From Chelativorans alearensis (GTDB lineage Bacteria; Pseudomonadota; Alphaproteobacteria; Rhizobiales; Rhizobiaceae), in the NCBI RefSeq assembly GCF_010993735.1, contig NZ_WQNI01000005.1, positions 126,501 to 190,500 on the forward strand: a stretch of 64,000 nt of DNA, given 5' to 3'. Of the stretch, positions 52,514-61,414 are shown piece by piece. Under the pieces are notes generated by a model. It made no database searches. It saw nothing but the letters and a program-made list of their open reading frames with translations, and was not told where the DNA came from. Made by a program: the position numbers and the translations under genes. Position 1 is the stretch's first letter. The number at the start of each line of letters is the position of its first letter.

Positions 52514-53425
52514 ATGGACACGCTCACCCGCATGCGCGCCTTCATCGACGTGGTCGAGGCGGAAGGCTTCTCCGCCGCCGCCCGCAAGGTCGGCCGCTCC
52601 AAGGCGCTTCTGTCGAAATATGTCCGCGAGCTGGAGGATGAACTGGGCGCCCTGCTCCTGAACCGCACCACGCGGCAGTTCTCGCTGACGGAGACCGGCC
52701 ACACCTATTACCAGCGGGCTCTCGAGATCGTTCGCGAGATCGACAACCTCTCGGAGGCCGTCCGCGAGACCTCCGGCGACATCAAGGGCCGTATCAAGCT
52801 GTCGGCCTCGCGCACCTTTGCCGACGCGCCGATCGGCCGCTCGCTGATCGAGTTCGCCGCCTCCCATCCCGATATCGTACTCGACATCCAGCTCGACGAC
52901 CGCTTCGTCGACCTGGTGGAGGAAGGTTTCGACCTCGCCATCCGCATCACCAAGCTCGACGATTCCTCGCTGATCGCCCGGCGCCTGGCGCCCTTCAGCG
53001 TCCCCCTCTGCGCATCGCCGGCGCTCATCGAGAAGGTGGGCCGGCCAATGCATCCGCGCGACCTGGCAAATTTGCCCTGCATCGTCGACACCAACAGCCG
53101 CCACCGTCACAATTGGCCGTTCCGCGAAGCCGACGGCACGATGTTCACCGTTCCCGTGTCGCCGCGCATCGAGGTCAACAGCCCGCTGACCGTGCGCGCG
53201 GCGGCGGTCGCCGGGCTCGGCTTCGCCTTCCAGCCGGATTTCATCGCCGCACCGGAGGTCGCCGCCGGCCGGCTCGTCACCGTCCTTGAGGAGCACATCA
53301 CCGACGGCGCCGGCATCTTCGCCGTCTATCCCCACCGCCGCTACCTGCCGGCGAAGGTGCGCGCCCTGGTCGATTTCCTGGCCCAGTGGCTGAAGGAGAA
53401 TTGCAGCGCTGAAGATCGTTTGTGA
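52514..53425 (+). CDS. LysR-family transcriptional regulator
   Basis: 303 residues. The N-terminal helix-turn-helix is typical (MDTLTRMRAFIDVVEAEGFSAAARKVGRSKALLSKYVRELEDELGALLLNRTTRQFSLTETG). The rest is the LysR substrate-binding domain. The DTLTRMRAF beginning is common in the CrgA/DmlR subgroup. It is co-directional with the amidase gene, so it may control that gene or itself. Confidence 0.93.
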   Translation: MDTLTRMRAFIDVVEAEGFSAAARKVGRSKALLSKYVRELEDELGALLLNRTTRQFSLTETGHTYYQRALEIVREIDNLSEAVRETSGDIKGRIKLSASRTFADAPIGRSLIEFAASHPDIVLDIQLDDRFVDLVEEGFDLAIRITKLDDSSLIARRLAPFSVPLCASPALIEKVGRPMHPRDLANLPCIVDTNSRHRHNWPFREADGTMFTVPVSPRIEVNSPLTVRAAAVAGLGFAFQPDFIAAPEVAAGRLVTVLEEHITDGAGIFAVYPHRRYLPAKVRALVDFLAQWLKENCSAEDRL

Positions 53426-53494
53426 TGTCCCATTTTCGCCGGCTTCGTGGTAGATAAGGCACCTCTCTCACGATACCGACGGGGACAACAGCGC

Positions 53495-54160
53495 ATGCAC
53501 TCTTGGAAGAGAACGGCAACGGCGATGGGGACGGTCGCCGTTCTGTCCGCCACGAGCGCTCCGGCACCCGCGCACCCTCACGTCTTCGCCGAGGCCCGGT
53601 TGGACGTCGCCATCTCCAAGGACAGCAAGGTCGAGGCGCTGCGCCACGTCTGGCGCTTCGACGATCTCTTCTCCAGCACCGTGCTCGTCGAGTTCGACCA
53701 GAACCAGGACCTCGAGCTCGACGCCGATGAGCTGCAGGAGGTCGCGAACGTCGTCCACGAATCGCTCGCCGAGTTCGATTATTTCCAGATCGTCACCGAC
53801 GACGGCCGCGACGTGGCCATGGAGCCGCCGGAAAAGCTCATCGCCGACTTCACCGACAATCAGCTCATCATCCTCTTCGAATCGCGGCCGAAGGAGCCTC
53901 TGGAGCTTCAGGGCAAGTTGGATTTCGGCGTCTACGACCCCACCTTCTACACCGCCATAGACTTCACCGAGGACAGCTACATGGCGGTGGAGAACCTGCC
54001 GCAAGGCTGTAGCCGCGAGGTGATCCGCCCCGACCCGGACGAGGCCATCGCCCAGAACCAGCAAACGCTGACGGACGCCTTCTTCAACGAACCCGGCGGC
54101 AACGACCTCAGCAAGATCTTCGCAACCAAGCTCGAAATCCAGTGCAGCGCCAATGGATAG
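53495..54160 (+). CDS. DUF1007-family periplasmic protein, metal-transport associated
   Basis: 221 residues from the ATG at 53495 (MHSWKRTATAMG). Signal peptide ends near APAPA, followed by the family's HPHVFAEARLDV start. The acidic EF-hand-like stretch FDQNQDLELDADELQEV is typical of DUF1007. Members often stand beside, or are fused to, NicO/RcnA-type nickel-cobalt permeases, as here: the next gene begins 28 bases downstream. Confidence 0.88.
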   Translation: MHSWKRTATAMGTVAVLSATSAPAPAHPHVFAEARLDVAISKDSKVEALRHVWRFDDLFSSTVLVEFDQNQDLELDADELQEVANVVHESLAEFDYFQIVTDDGRDVAMEPPEKLIADFTDNQLIILFESRPKEPLELQGKLDFGVYDPTFYTAIDFTEDSYMAVENLPQGCSREVIRPDPDEAIAQNQQTLTDAFFNEPGGNDLSKIFATKLEIQCSANG

Positions 54161-54188
54161 ACCGTTCCGTTCAGGTGGGAGCAGTCAA

Positions 54189-55295
54189 ATGAAGACGACG
54201 GCGCCCGTCGTGCCAGCTTCTAACTCCATGCGTTTTGCGAAAGCCGCCAACGCCGTGATCGTCCTTGCGCTCGCGGCCACGGCCTTGGCATTCCTCCTCC
54301 CCGCCGCCCACGCCCAGAGCTCACTTGGCATCGGCACGGCCGAGCCGTCGATGGCCCCGAGCGGCCCCCTGGCCGGCCTCCTGCAATGGGTCAACGTCCA
54401 GCAGCAGGCCTTCTACCGGGCGCTGACCGGCGCATTGAAGGCGATGCGCGAGGACGGCTCGCAGGTCTGGATGCTCGTCGGCCTCTCCTTCGCCTACGGC
54501 GTCTTCCACGCCGCCGGCCCCGGCCATGGCAAGGCGGTCATCTCCTCATACATGGTCGCCAACGAGGTGGCGCTGAGGCGCGGTGTCGTGCTCTCCTTCG
54601 CCGCCGCCATGCTGCAGGCGGTCACGGCGATCGTCTTGATGGCGGCGGTCTTTCTGGCGCTGCGCGGCACCGCCGTCTCCATGACCGATGCGACATGGTT
54701 CCTCGAAAGCGCCAGCTTCGCCTTCATCGCCGCCTTCGGCGCCTGGCTCCTGTGGCGCAAATTGCGCCAGATCACCGCGCGTGAGGAGCTCTCGCAGCCC
54801 ATGCACAGCCTGTCGGCCGCCCATACGGGAGGCGACCATCACCACCACCACGCGCACGAGGACGGGCATCACCACCACCATCACGATGACCACGGCCACC
54901 ATCACGCGCCGGGCGAGGTCTGCCCCTCCTGCGGCCACGCCCATGCCCCCGATCCCACACGTCTTGCCGGAGACCGCCTCGATTGGAAGACAGGCTGGTC
55001 GGCGGTCGCGGCAGTGGGCCTGCGGCCCTGCTCCGGCGCCTTGATCGTCCTCACCTTCTCCTTCCTCAACGCGCTCTGGCTGGGCGGCATCGTCTCCGTC
55101 TTCGCCATGGCGCTGGGCACGGCCATCACCGTCTCCATCCTGGCAACGCTCGCCGTGACGGCCAAGAACTGGGCCGTTGCCATCGCCGGAGGCGGCACCT
55201 GGAGCGCCCGCATCCACACAGGCATCGAGATCGCCGGCGCCGCCCTGGTGCTGGTGCTGGGGCTGACACTGCTGGCGGCGAGCTTGGCAGCATAG
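54189..55295 (+). CDS. NicO/RcnA-type nickel-cobalt transporter with His-rich loop
   Basis: 368 residues from the ATG at 54189, with GGGAG seven bases upstream. About six membrane segments. The metal-binding motif FHAAGPGHGKAVISSY is intact. A central loop (about 212-255) is packed with His (DHHHHHAHEDGHHHHHH) and contains CPSCGH, likely a metal-binding sensor or buffer. The motif LRPCSGALIVL is typical of the family. Whether it exports or imports Ni/Co cannot be decided; a cytoplasmic sensor gene is not adjacent. Confidence 0.92.
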   Translation: MKTTAPVVPASNSMRFAKAANAVIVLALAATALAFLLPAAHAQSSLGIGTAEPSMAPSGPLAGLLQWVNVQQQAFYRALTGALKAMREDGSQVWMLVGLSFAYGVFHAAGPGHGKAVISSYMVANEVALRRGVVLSFAAAMLQAVTAIVLMAAVFLALRGTAVSMTDATWFLESASFAFIAAFGAWLLWRKLRQITAREELSQPMHSLSAAHTGGDHHHHHAHEDGHHHHHHDDHGHHHAPGEVCPSCGHAHAPDPTRLAGDRLDWKTGWSAVAAVGLRPCSGALIVLTFSFLNALWLGGIVSVFAMALGTAITVSILATLAVTAKNWAVAIAGGGTWSARIHTGIEIAGAALVLVLGLTLLAASLAA

Positions 55296-55350
55296 CAGCA
55301 TTCAGCTTGATGCGAAGCTCTCTGGTCAGTTGAGCGCGCCTTCGCGCCCC

Positions 55351-55554
55351 TCACTTCCCCTTCCGCCTCTGGCTACGCGCCCGCAGCCAGAAAATCAGGA
55401 AGAATCCCGCCACGAAAAGGACCGCCACCACCACGGCGGCCACCGTCGAAACATCACCGACGGCAATCATCACACGCGGCAGAAAGAACGCGGCAAGGCC
55501 GAAACCGACAAGGATCACGGCCGCGGCGATGATGGCTTCACGGTTCTCCTTCAT
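55351..55554 (-). CDS. Small two-helix membrane protein (67 aa)
   Basis: Starts MKENREAIIAAAVILVGFGLAAFF, then a second membrane segment (VAAVVVAVLFVAGFFLIFWL) and a basic end (RARSQRRKGK). This is a real-looking small membrane protein; the function is unknown. It stands alone between the convergent nickel transporter gene and a co-directional acetyltransferase gene upstream. Confidence 0.75.
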   Translation of the reverse strand: MKENREAIIAAAVILVGFGLAAFFLPRVMIAVGDVSTVAAVVVAVLFVAGFFLIFWLRARSQRRKGK

Positions 55555-55596
55555 GACGGCGCGCCGCCCGCTTCAGGCTTCACCGCCCGTCTTCCC

Positions 55597-56307
55597 TCAA
55601 ACCGTCCCCGCACCCATCGTCTCCCTGATCGTCTCGAGCCGCCTTGCCTGGCGCCCGTCGCCGTCGAAATTGTCCGGCGCCAGCCAGGCTTCCAGCGCCG
55701 CCCTTATCGTCGGCCATTCATGGTCGAGCATGGCATACCACGCCGTGTCGCGGTTTTCGCCCTTGACCACCATATGCTGGCGGAAAATTCCCTCGAAGCG
55801 GAAGCCGAAGCGCAGCGCGGCGCGCTTGGAGGGCTCGTTGCGGTCGTTGCACTTCCACTCGAACCGGCGGTAGCCAAGATCGTCGAAGATGTGGCGGGCA
55901 AAGAGATAAAACGCCTCCGTCGCCAGGCGCGTCCGGGCGATCGCCGGGCCCCAATAGATATTGCCGATCTCCGCCACGCCGTTGGCGGCGTCGATGCGCA
56001 TGAAGGTCTGCCGCCCGCCGATCTGGCCGGTCGCGGCATCGATGAGAACGAAGAAAAGCGGATCGCGGCTCGCCGCCGCCCTGTCCAGCCAAGGCTGGAA
56101 GGTTTCGCGGCTCTCCGGTGCATAATCGCCCAGCCAGCGGAAGCGCTCTTCGGCGTCGGCCACGCTCGAAGCGGTAAAGAGCCCGTCGCCGTGGCGCGCC
56201 GGCTCCAGCGGCTCCAGCCGCACATAACGCCCCGCAAGCGGCGCGCGGGCGGGCGCGGGCCTCGCGGTCCAGTGTTTCAGGTCGCCCACCGCCGTCTCCT
56301 TCACCAC
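55597..56307 (-). CDS. RimJ/RimL-type GNAT acetyltransferase
   Basis: 236 residues from the GTG at 56307, with AAGGAG upstream; a longer frame to 56535 is mostly the complement of the aminotransferase start. The domain begins GRYVRLEPLEPARHGDGLF and contains IGNIYWGPAIARTRLATEAFYLFARHIFDDLGYRRFEWKCNDRNEPSKRAALRFGFRFEGIFRQHMVVKG, the usual pattern of the RimJ/RimL group. The substrate is unknown; many relatives modify small molecules. Divergent from the aminotransferase gene. Confidence 0.88.
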   Translation of the reverse strand: MVKETAVGDLKHWTARPAPARAPLAGRYVRLEPLEPARHGDGLFTASSVADAEERFRWLGDYAPESRETFQPWLDRAAASRDPLFFVLIDAATGQIGGRQTFMRIDAANGVAEIGNIYWGPAIARTRLATEAFYLFARHIFDDLGYRRFEWKCNDRNEPSKRAALRFGFRFEGIFRQHMVVKGENRDTAWYAMLDHEWPTIRAALEAWLAPDNFDGDGRQARRLETIRETMGAGTV

Positions 56308-56389
56308 CGCCCTCTCCTTCAATTGACGTTTCCCGCGCGAAGCTTCACAAAAGCCCCGCACCATAACAGAACCAGATGGACGTCCTGAA

Positions 56390-57562
56390 ATGCTCCAAAC
56401 AGTGCCCGCCTTCGACCGCATCGGCGAGGAAAACGCCTTCGCCGTTCTCGCGCGGGCGACGGAACTCGCCCACCAGGGGCGCGATATCATCAATCTCGGC
56501 ATCGGCCAGCCCGATTTCCGCACGCCGGAGCACATTGTCGAGGCGGCGGTGAAGGCACTGCGCGACGGCCACCACGGCTATACGCCGGCCACCGGCATCC
56601 TCCCCGCCCGCGAGGCGGTGGTCCGCCGCACGCTCATGACCACCGGCGTAGAGGTCTCGCCCGACAATGTGATGATCCTGCCCGGCGGCAAACCCACCAT
56701 GTACGCCGCCATTGTCATGTTCGGCGAGCCGGGCGCGGAAATCCTCTATCCCGATCCGGGCTTCCCCATCTACCGCTCGATGATCGAGTTCACCGGCGCC
56801 ACGCCCGTGCCGGTTCCCATCCGCGAGGAGAACGGCTTCGCCTTCTCCGCCGAGGAGACGCTGTCGCTCATCACCCCGAAGACCCGCCTCCTGATCCTCA
56901 ATTCGCCCGCCAACCCCACCGGCGGCGTGACCCCGCGCGAAGAGATCGCAAAGCTGGTGAAGGGGCTTGAGGCGCATCCGCACGTCGCCATCCTCTCCGA
57001 CGAGATCTACGACGTCATGACCTACGACGGTGAGGAGGCCACCTCGCTCCTCACCTTCCCGCAAATCCGCGACCGCCTCATCGTCCTCAACGGCTGGTCG
57101 AAGACCTGGGCCATGACCGGCTGGCGCCTCGGCTGGTCCATCTGGCCGAACGACCTCTACGACAAGGTGCGCAAGCTCGCCGTCAATTGCTGGTCCTGCG
57201 TCAACGCGCCGGCGCAATACGCCGGCATCGCCGCCATCGAAGGTCCGCAGGACGACGTGGAAAAGATGATGCGCGCCTTCGACGCGCGGCGGCGGATCGT
57301 CGTCGAAGGGCTGAACGGCCTTCCCGGCATCACCTGCCAGACGCCGAAAGGCGCCTTCTACGCCTTCCCCAACATCGGCGGGACGGGCTGGAAGGCCAAG
57401 GCGCTGGCCTCGTCCCTTCTGGAGGAAGCCGGCGTCGCCCTCATCGGCGGTCCGGATTTCGGCATCCTCGGCGAGGGCTACATCAGGCTTTCCTACGCCA
57501 ACTCGGAAGAAAACATCCTCCGCGCCATCGAACGCATCCGCGACTTCCTGGCGGGGCAGTAG
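56390..57562 (+). CDS. Class I/II PLP-dependent aminotransferase
   Basis: 390 residues. Fold-I motifs are complete: INLGIGQPDFRTPEHI, SPANPTGGVTPREEI, SDEIYDVMTYDG, and the PLP lysine in NGWSKTWAMTGWRLGW, with the C-terminal YIRLSYANS Arg for the substrate carboxylate. It belongs to the aspartate-aminotransferase-like group; the exact amino acid is not determined. It stands alone, divergent from the acetyltransferase gene. Confidence 0.92.
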   Translation: MLQTVPAFDRIGEENAFAVLARATELAHQGRDIINLGIGQPDFRTPEHIVEAAVKALRDGHHGYTPATGILPAREAVVRRTLMTTGVEVSPDNVMILPGGKPTMYAAIVMFGEPGAEILYPDPGFPIYRSMIEFTGATPVPVPIREENGFAFSAEETLSLITPKTRLLILNSPANPTGGVTPREEIAKLVKGLEAHPHVAILSDEIYDVMTYDGEEATSLLTFPQIRDRLIVLNGWSKTWAMTGWRLGWSIWPNDLYDKVRKLAVNCWSCVNAPAQYAGIAAIEGPQDDVEKMMRAFDARRRIVVEGLNGLPGITCQTPKGAFYAFPNIGGTGWKAKALASSLLEEAGVALIGGPDFGILGEGYIRLSYANSEENILRAIERIRDFLAGQ

Positions 57563-57655
57563 GGCAGGACAGAGAGGGGGCGCGAAGGGGGCGGTGTTTC
57601 CGTTCAGCCGAACCGGCTATCAGTATCAGAGTGCTCCGGAACCACCCAAACGGAA

Positions 57656-57684
57656 GGGGCGGCACCAGGAGCGCCGCCCCTGTT
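57656..57684. terminator. GC-rich hairpin after the aminotransferase gene
   Basis: Eight-base stem GGGGCGGC / GCCGCCCC. The plus-strand tail (TGTTCG) and minus-strand tail (TTCCGTTT) are only weakly U-rich, so it may end transcripts from either side. Confidence 0.45.
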
Positions 57685-57742
57685 CGAACCGTGCTTGGGA
57701 GGAGGAAAGCCGATCCGAAGACATCAGCCTGCGCCCCGAACG

Positions 57743-57769
57743 TTAAGAAATGGTTAACGAAATCTTAAC
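57743..57769. promoter_or_regulatory. Two overlapping CtrA-type boxes
   Basis: Two exact matches to the CtrA site TTAA-N7-TTAAC overlap at 57743-57758 and 57754-57769, sharing the central TTAAC. They lie only 12 bases past the dctM stop, between two converging genes, with no gene start nearby. Confidence 0.6.
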
Positions 57770-57780
57770 CGCACCACCCC

Positions 57781-59400
57781 TCACCGCGACATGATCTCCG
57801 GCCCCATCAGACTATAGGGCAGCCAGGTGGAAAGCACCGGCATGTAGGTGACCAGGATCAGGAACAGGAACAGCACCGCCACGAAGGGAAGTGCGGCCCG
57901 CACCACCTGGATCAGGCTCATTCCGGTAATGCCGGACGTGACGAACAGATTGAGCCCGATCGGCGGCGTGATCATGCCGATCTCCATGTTCACCACCATG
58001 ATGATGCCCAGATGCACCGGGTCGACGCCCAGTTCCATGGCGATGGGAAAGACCACGGGTGCGACGATCAGGAGCAGGCCCGAGGGCTCCATGAACTGCC
58101 CGCCCAGCAGCAGAAGCAGGTTGATGGCGATGAGGAAGGTGAACCAGGTGAAGCCGGCATCCACCATCAGCCCGGTGATCGCCTGCGGGATGCGTTCGGA
58201 CGTCAGCACATGGGCGAAGAGCAGCGCGTTGACGATGATGAACATCAGCATCACCGTGGTGCGCGAGGCGTCCACCATCACCTTGTGCGTGTCGTCGTTG
58301 AAGAACGCCCTGAAGAAGTTGCGGCCCATCAGCGCAAGGTTGCGCCGCCAGGCGGGCAGGCTCGCGCCGATGAAGGCAGGGATGTTGCGCGGGTCCGTCT
58401 CCTCGTCGCGCCACACCGCATAGGCCGCCATGACGCAGAGCGAAAGCGCCAGCCCCACCAATGTGCGCCCGCGCAGGCTGACCCATTCCCAATCGGCCGT
58501 CAGGAAGAAGGTGAGGATCATCCATACGAAGAAGAAGGCGACGGCATAGACGGTCGCCGAGAAGCCGGTGCGCGCACGCTTGGGATCGTCGCCCGTCACC
58601 CACGGGATACCTTTCATCGGCCCCATGTCGCGGTAGACGAAAAGCGCCACCGCAAAGGCGTAGACGGCGGCGACGGCCGCCGCTTCGGTCGGTGTGAAGA
58701 CACCGCCATAGATGCCGCCGAGGATGATGATGATCAGGAACAGGCCCCACCCCGCCTGCTTGCCGCCTTCGACGATCTCGTGGATGCCCTTCCACTTCTC
58801 CGCCGGCAGGTCCTTTACCCGGGCCATGATATAGATGGCGATCATCAGCATGAGCCCGGCTACCAGGCCCGGCACCACGCCGGCAAGGAACATGCGTCCC
58901 ACCGAGACGTCCGTCGCCGCCGAATAGACCACCATGACGATCGACGGCGGGATGAGGATGCCGAGCGTACCGGCATTGGCGATGATGCCGGCCGAGAAAT
59001 CCCTGGTGTAACCCACCTGCCGCATGCCGGCGATCGCGATGGTGCCGATGGCGACCACCGTCGCCGGCGAGGAGCCGGAAAGGGCCGCGAACATCATGCA
59101 GGCAAGCACCGAGGCCATCGCCAGCCCGCCCCGGAAATGGCCGACCGAGGCGATGGCGAAACGGATGATCCGCCGCGCCACGCCGCCGGTCGACATGAAG
59201 GCGGAGGCGAGAACGAAGAAGGGGATGGCAAGCAGCGTATAGTTCTGCGAGGCCGTGAAAAGCTGCAGCGCCACCGACGAAACGGAATCGTTCGAGAAAA
59301 AGGCGATGACGATCAGCGACGACAGCCCCAGCGACACCGCCACCGGCACGCCGAGAAAAAGCAGCGTCAGGACGAGGATGATGAGGATCAGCGGCTCCAT
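57781..59400 (-). CDS. dctM: TRAP transporter large permease DctM, enlarged
   Basis: 539 residues, against about 430 for a typical DctM. It has the family start (LILIILVLTLLFLGVPVAVSLGLSSLIVI) and motifs (GILIPPSIVMVVYSAAT, GVFTPTEAAAVAAVYAF, VVNMEIGMITPPIGLNLFV). About 110 extra residues (about 255-365) carry two more membrane segments between the two halves. It drives solute uptake with the sodium or proton gradient. It begins 3 bases after dctQ. Confidence 0.93.
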   Translation of the reverse strand: MEPLILIILVLTLLFLGVPVAVSLGLSSLIVIAFFSNDSVSSVALQLFTASQNYTLLAIPFFVLASAFMSTGGVARRIIRFAIASVGHFRGGLAMASVLACMMFAALSGSSPATVVAIGTIAIAGMRQVGYTRDFSAGIIANAGTLGILIPPSIVMVVYSAATDVSVGRMFLAGVVPGLVAGLMLMIAIYIMARVKDLPAEKWKGIHEIVEGGKQAGWGLFLIIIILGGIYGGVFTPTEAAAVAAVYAFAVALFVYRDMGPMKGIPWVTGDDPKRARTGFSATVYAVAFFFVWMILTFFLTADWEWVSLRGRTLVGLALSLCVMAAYAVWRDEETDPRNIPAFIGASLPAWRRNLALMGRNFFRAFFNDDTHKVMVDASRTTVMLMFIIVNALLFAHVLTSERIPQAITGLMVDAGFTWFTFLIAINLLLLLGGQFMEPSGLLLIVAPVVFPIAMELGVDPVHLGIIMVVNMEIGMITPPIGLNLFVTSGITGMSLIQVVRAALPFVAVLFLFLILVTYMPVLSTWLPYSLMGPEIMSR

Positions 59401-59403
59401 CGC

Positions 59404-60099
59404 TCAGTCCCCCACCACATCGCGGTTTTCGCTGACGAGGTCCTCCGCCTCGTGCCCGGCGATGATGACATCGCGCTCGCCGGTGGCGATGGCGACGACG
59501 CCCTCAAGCGCCCGGAAGGCGAGCAGCCCGAGCCCCACCGGCAGCATGAGATAGGCGATCCACCGCTGCATCCGCTCCTGCAGGCCGAACGTCTCCTGCA
59601 TCCAAAGGGGATAGCGCAAGTCGTCGAGCCCGGTGCCGCGGTCGAACATGAAGGTCCAGTAGCCGATAGCGCCCGTCTGGCGCCAGTTGGTCGATACGTC
59701 GGCGCCCAGCCAGGCGAGCCAGCCCGCGTAAAGCAGGATGAAGGCATAGAGGAAGGTGCAGACGGCGCCGAAGATGGCGGCAGCCCGGAACAGCGGCTTC
59801 GGCATCAGCCGCACGAAGGCATCGACCCCTAGATGGATGCCGCGCTTCACGCCGTAGCTCATGCCGAACAGGATCATCCAGGCAAAGAGGATGCGCGTGA
59901 ACTCCAGCGCCCCGCCCCAGCCCCGGTTGAAGCCGTAGCGGGCGACCACCTGCGTGAAGGAAACGAAGGTGATGAGGGCAAGAAGAACGGAAAGGACGTT
60001 CTCCTCGAGGCGCCCGACGCCGGCCGGATAACGCCTTTCGGCAAGGAACAGAACAGCCACCAGCACGCCGAGCGCGAGCGAAGGCCATAGCAATGTCAT
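59404..60099 (-). CDS. dctQ: TRAP transporter small permease DctQ
   Basis: 231 residues from the ATG at 60099 (MTLLWPSLALG), with GGAGG five bases upstream. Four core membrane segments include NVLSVLLALITFVSFTQVVARYGFN and ILFAWMILFGMSYGVKRGIHLGVD, which are diagnostic. An extra loop (about 130-170, with RYPLWMQETFGLQ) makes it longer than usual, as in the paired enlarged DctM. It works with the DctP protein encoded upstream. Confidence 0.9.
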   Translation of the reverse strand: MTLLWPSLALGVLVAVLFLAERRYPAGVGRLEENVLSVLLALITFVSFTQVVARYGFNRGWGGALEFTRILFAWMILFGMSYGVKRGIHLGVDAFVRLMPKPLFRAAAIFGAVCTFLYAFILLYAGWLAWLGADVSTNWRQTGAIGYWTFMFDRGTGLDDLRYPLWMQETFGLQERMQRWIAYLMLPVGLGLLAFRALEGVVAIATGERDVIIAGHEAEDLVSENRDVVGD

Positions 60100-60170
60100 C
60101 GGAGCCTCCCGAGCGGAAATCGCCGCGCTGTTCCCCAGGCTCAAGCCTTATCGTTCTTTGCGCGGATGCA

Positions 60171-60198
60171 TAAAGCGCACCCGCCGGAGCGGGTGCGC
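60171..60198 (-). terminator. Terminator between dctP and dctQ
   Basis: On the minus strand a ten-base stem GCGCACCCGC / GCGGGTGCGC with a four-base loop is followed by TTTAT. It should reduce read-through from dctP into dctQM, giving more binding protein than permease. Confidence 0.7.
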
Positions 60199-60208
60199 GG
60201 TTGCTTGA

Positions 60209-61204
60209 TCAGGAACCGTTCGAAGCGGCGGCGTTGATGAGGTCGGCGCCGATGTCGCCCTCGAACTGCTCCCAGACGGGCTTCATCGTCGACACCCATT
60301 CCTCGCGCTGCTCGGGGGTGAGCTCGCGGATTTCCCCGCCCGCGTCGAGGATGTTCTGGCGGCAGGTGGCTTCCTTGTCGGCGACGGCCGCATTGGCCTC
60401 CTCCGTCACCGCGTCGACGATCGACACGAACTGGTCGCGCACCTCCGGCTCAAGGCCTTCGAGCCATTCCGTCGACGTCACCAGCAGGTAGGCCAGAAGC
60501 TGGTGGTTGGTCTCGGTGATGCCGTCCTGCACCTCGAAGAACTTCTGCGTGTAGATGTTGCACCAGGAGTTTTCCTGGCCGTCCACGACACCGGTCTGCA
60601 GCGCACCGTAGACCTCGTTGAAGGCCAGTTTCTGCGCCGACCCGCCCATCGCCTCGATCATCGCCACGGCGACATCGGAGGTCTGCACGCGGAATTTCAG
60701 GCCACTGGCGTCGCTCGGCTCGACAAGCGGCTTGTTGGCCGAAAACTGCTTCAGGCCCGACATCCAGTAGCCGAGGCCCGTGTAGCCCTCGTCCTCGGTC
60801 ACCTTGAGCAGTCCCTTGCCTTGGTCGGAACCGTTGAAGGCGTTCACCGCCTCGAGGGTGGGAAACAGGAACGGCAGGTCGAACAGCCGGTACTTGAGTG
60901 TGTAGGCCTCGAACTTCGACAGCGAGGGAGCAGCCAGCTGCACGTCGCCCAGAACCAGCGCTTCCATCACCTTGTCGTCGTCGTAGAGCGTCGAGTTCGG
61001 GTAGACCTCCATGCAGGCCGTGCCGTTCATCTCCTCGTTCACCCGCTCTGCAAGCATCTGCGCGGCATCGCCCTTCGGATGCCCCTTCGCGGCAACCACG
61101 TGGCTGAACTTGATGACCATCTCGCCGTCGTCGCACTGGGCATAGGCGTTGGAAGCCAGCGTCGTCAGCGCAACGGCGGATAGCGCTCCTATAAGCATTT
61201 TCAT
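60209..61204 (-). CDS. dctP: TRAP transporter solute-binding protein DctP
   Basis: 331 residues from the ATG at 61204 (MKMLIGALSAVAL), with AGGAG seven bases upstream; a longer frame to 61354 lacks support. Signal peptide ends ASNAYA. The DctP family pattern is clear: IKFSHVVAAKGHPKGDAAQMLAERVNEEMNG, then GLKFRVQTSDVAVAMIEAMGGSAQKLAFNEVYGALQTGVVDGQENSW. The conserved Arg in FRVQ usually binds the carboxylate of an organic-acid substrate. The exact ligand is unknown. Confidence 0.94.
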   Translation of the reverse strand: MKMLIGALSAVALTTLASNAYAQCDDGEMVIKFSHVVAAKGHPKGDAAQMLAERVNEEMNGTACMEVYPNSTLYDDDKVMEALVLGDVQLAAPSLSKFEAYTLKYRLFDLPFLFPTLEAVNAFNGSDQGKGLLKVTEDEGYTGLGYWMSGLKQFSANKPLVEPSDASGLKFRVQTSDVAVAMIEAMGGSAQKLAFNEVYGALQTGVVDGQENSWCNIYTQKFFEVQDGITETNHQLLAYLLVTSTEWLEGLEPEVRDQFVSIVDAVTEEANAAVADKEATCRQNILDAGGEIRELTPEQREEWVSTMKPVWEQFEGDIGADLINAAASNGS

Positions 61205-61340
61205 GGCTCTACTCCTCCTCAATCGTCTTTTCGTCTTTGTTCCTGAGCTCGCGGCCAAGGAATACCCCATGGGCTGGAGAATGCATAGATAAGCAAGACG
61301 CCTTTCACAAGCGCTGGCAATGAATTCGGGTTGAGAGGTT

Positions 61341-61385
61341 GCGTCGACCCCCACTCCGACCGCTTCGCGGCCACCTCTCCCTCGC
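61341..61385. repeat. Fragment of rhizobial intergenic CT-rich repeat
   Basis: CCCCCACTCCGACCGCTTCG and CCACCTCTCCCTCG belong to a repeat family common between genes of Mesorhizobium-like bacteria, related to the copy at 49515-49580. It lies in the 210-base gap between dctP and modC. Confidence 0.5.
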
Positions 61386-61414
61386 TCGACGGCTCGCCAG
61401 CCAGCCCGGCGGCA

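Noticed and set aside
56308-56535. N-terminal extension of the RimJ-type acetyltransferase
   Set aside because: It is largely antisense to the aminotransferase start; the GTG at 56307 has a good ribosome site and fits the domain start.
57681-57690. GTTCGAAC resembling a tRNA T-loop
   Set aside because: No acceptor or anticodon arms can be folded around it; it is a short chance palindrome.
58012-59832. Plus-strand frame of 606 codons opposite dctM
   Set aside because: Its His/Asp/Gly-rich shadow composition has no domain, and the minus strand carries a clear TRAP permease.
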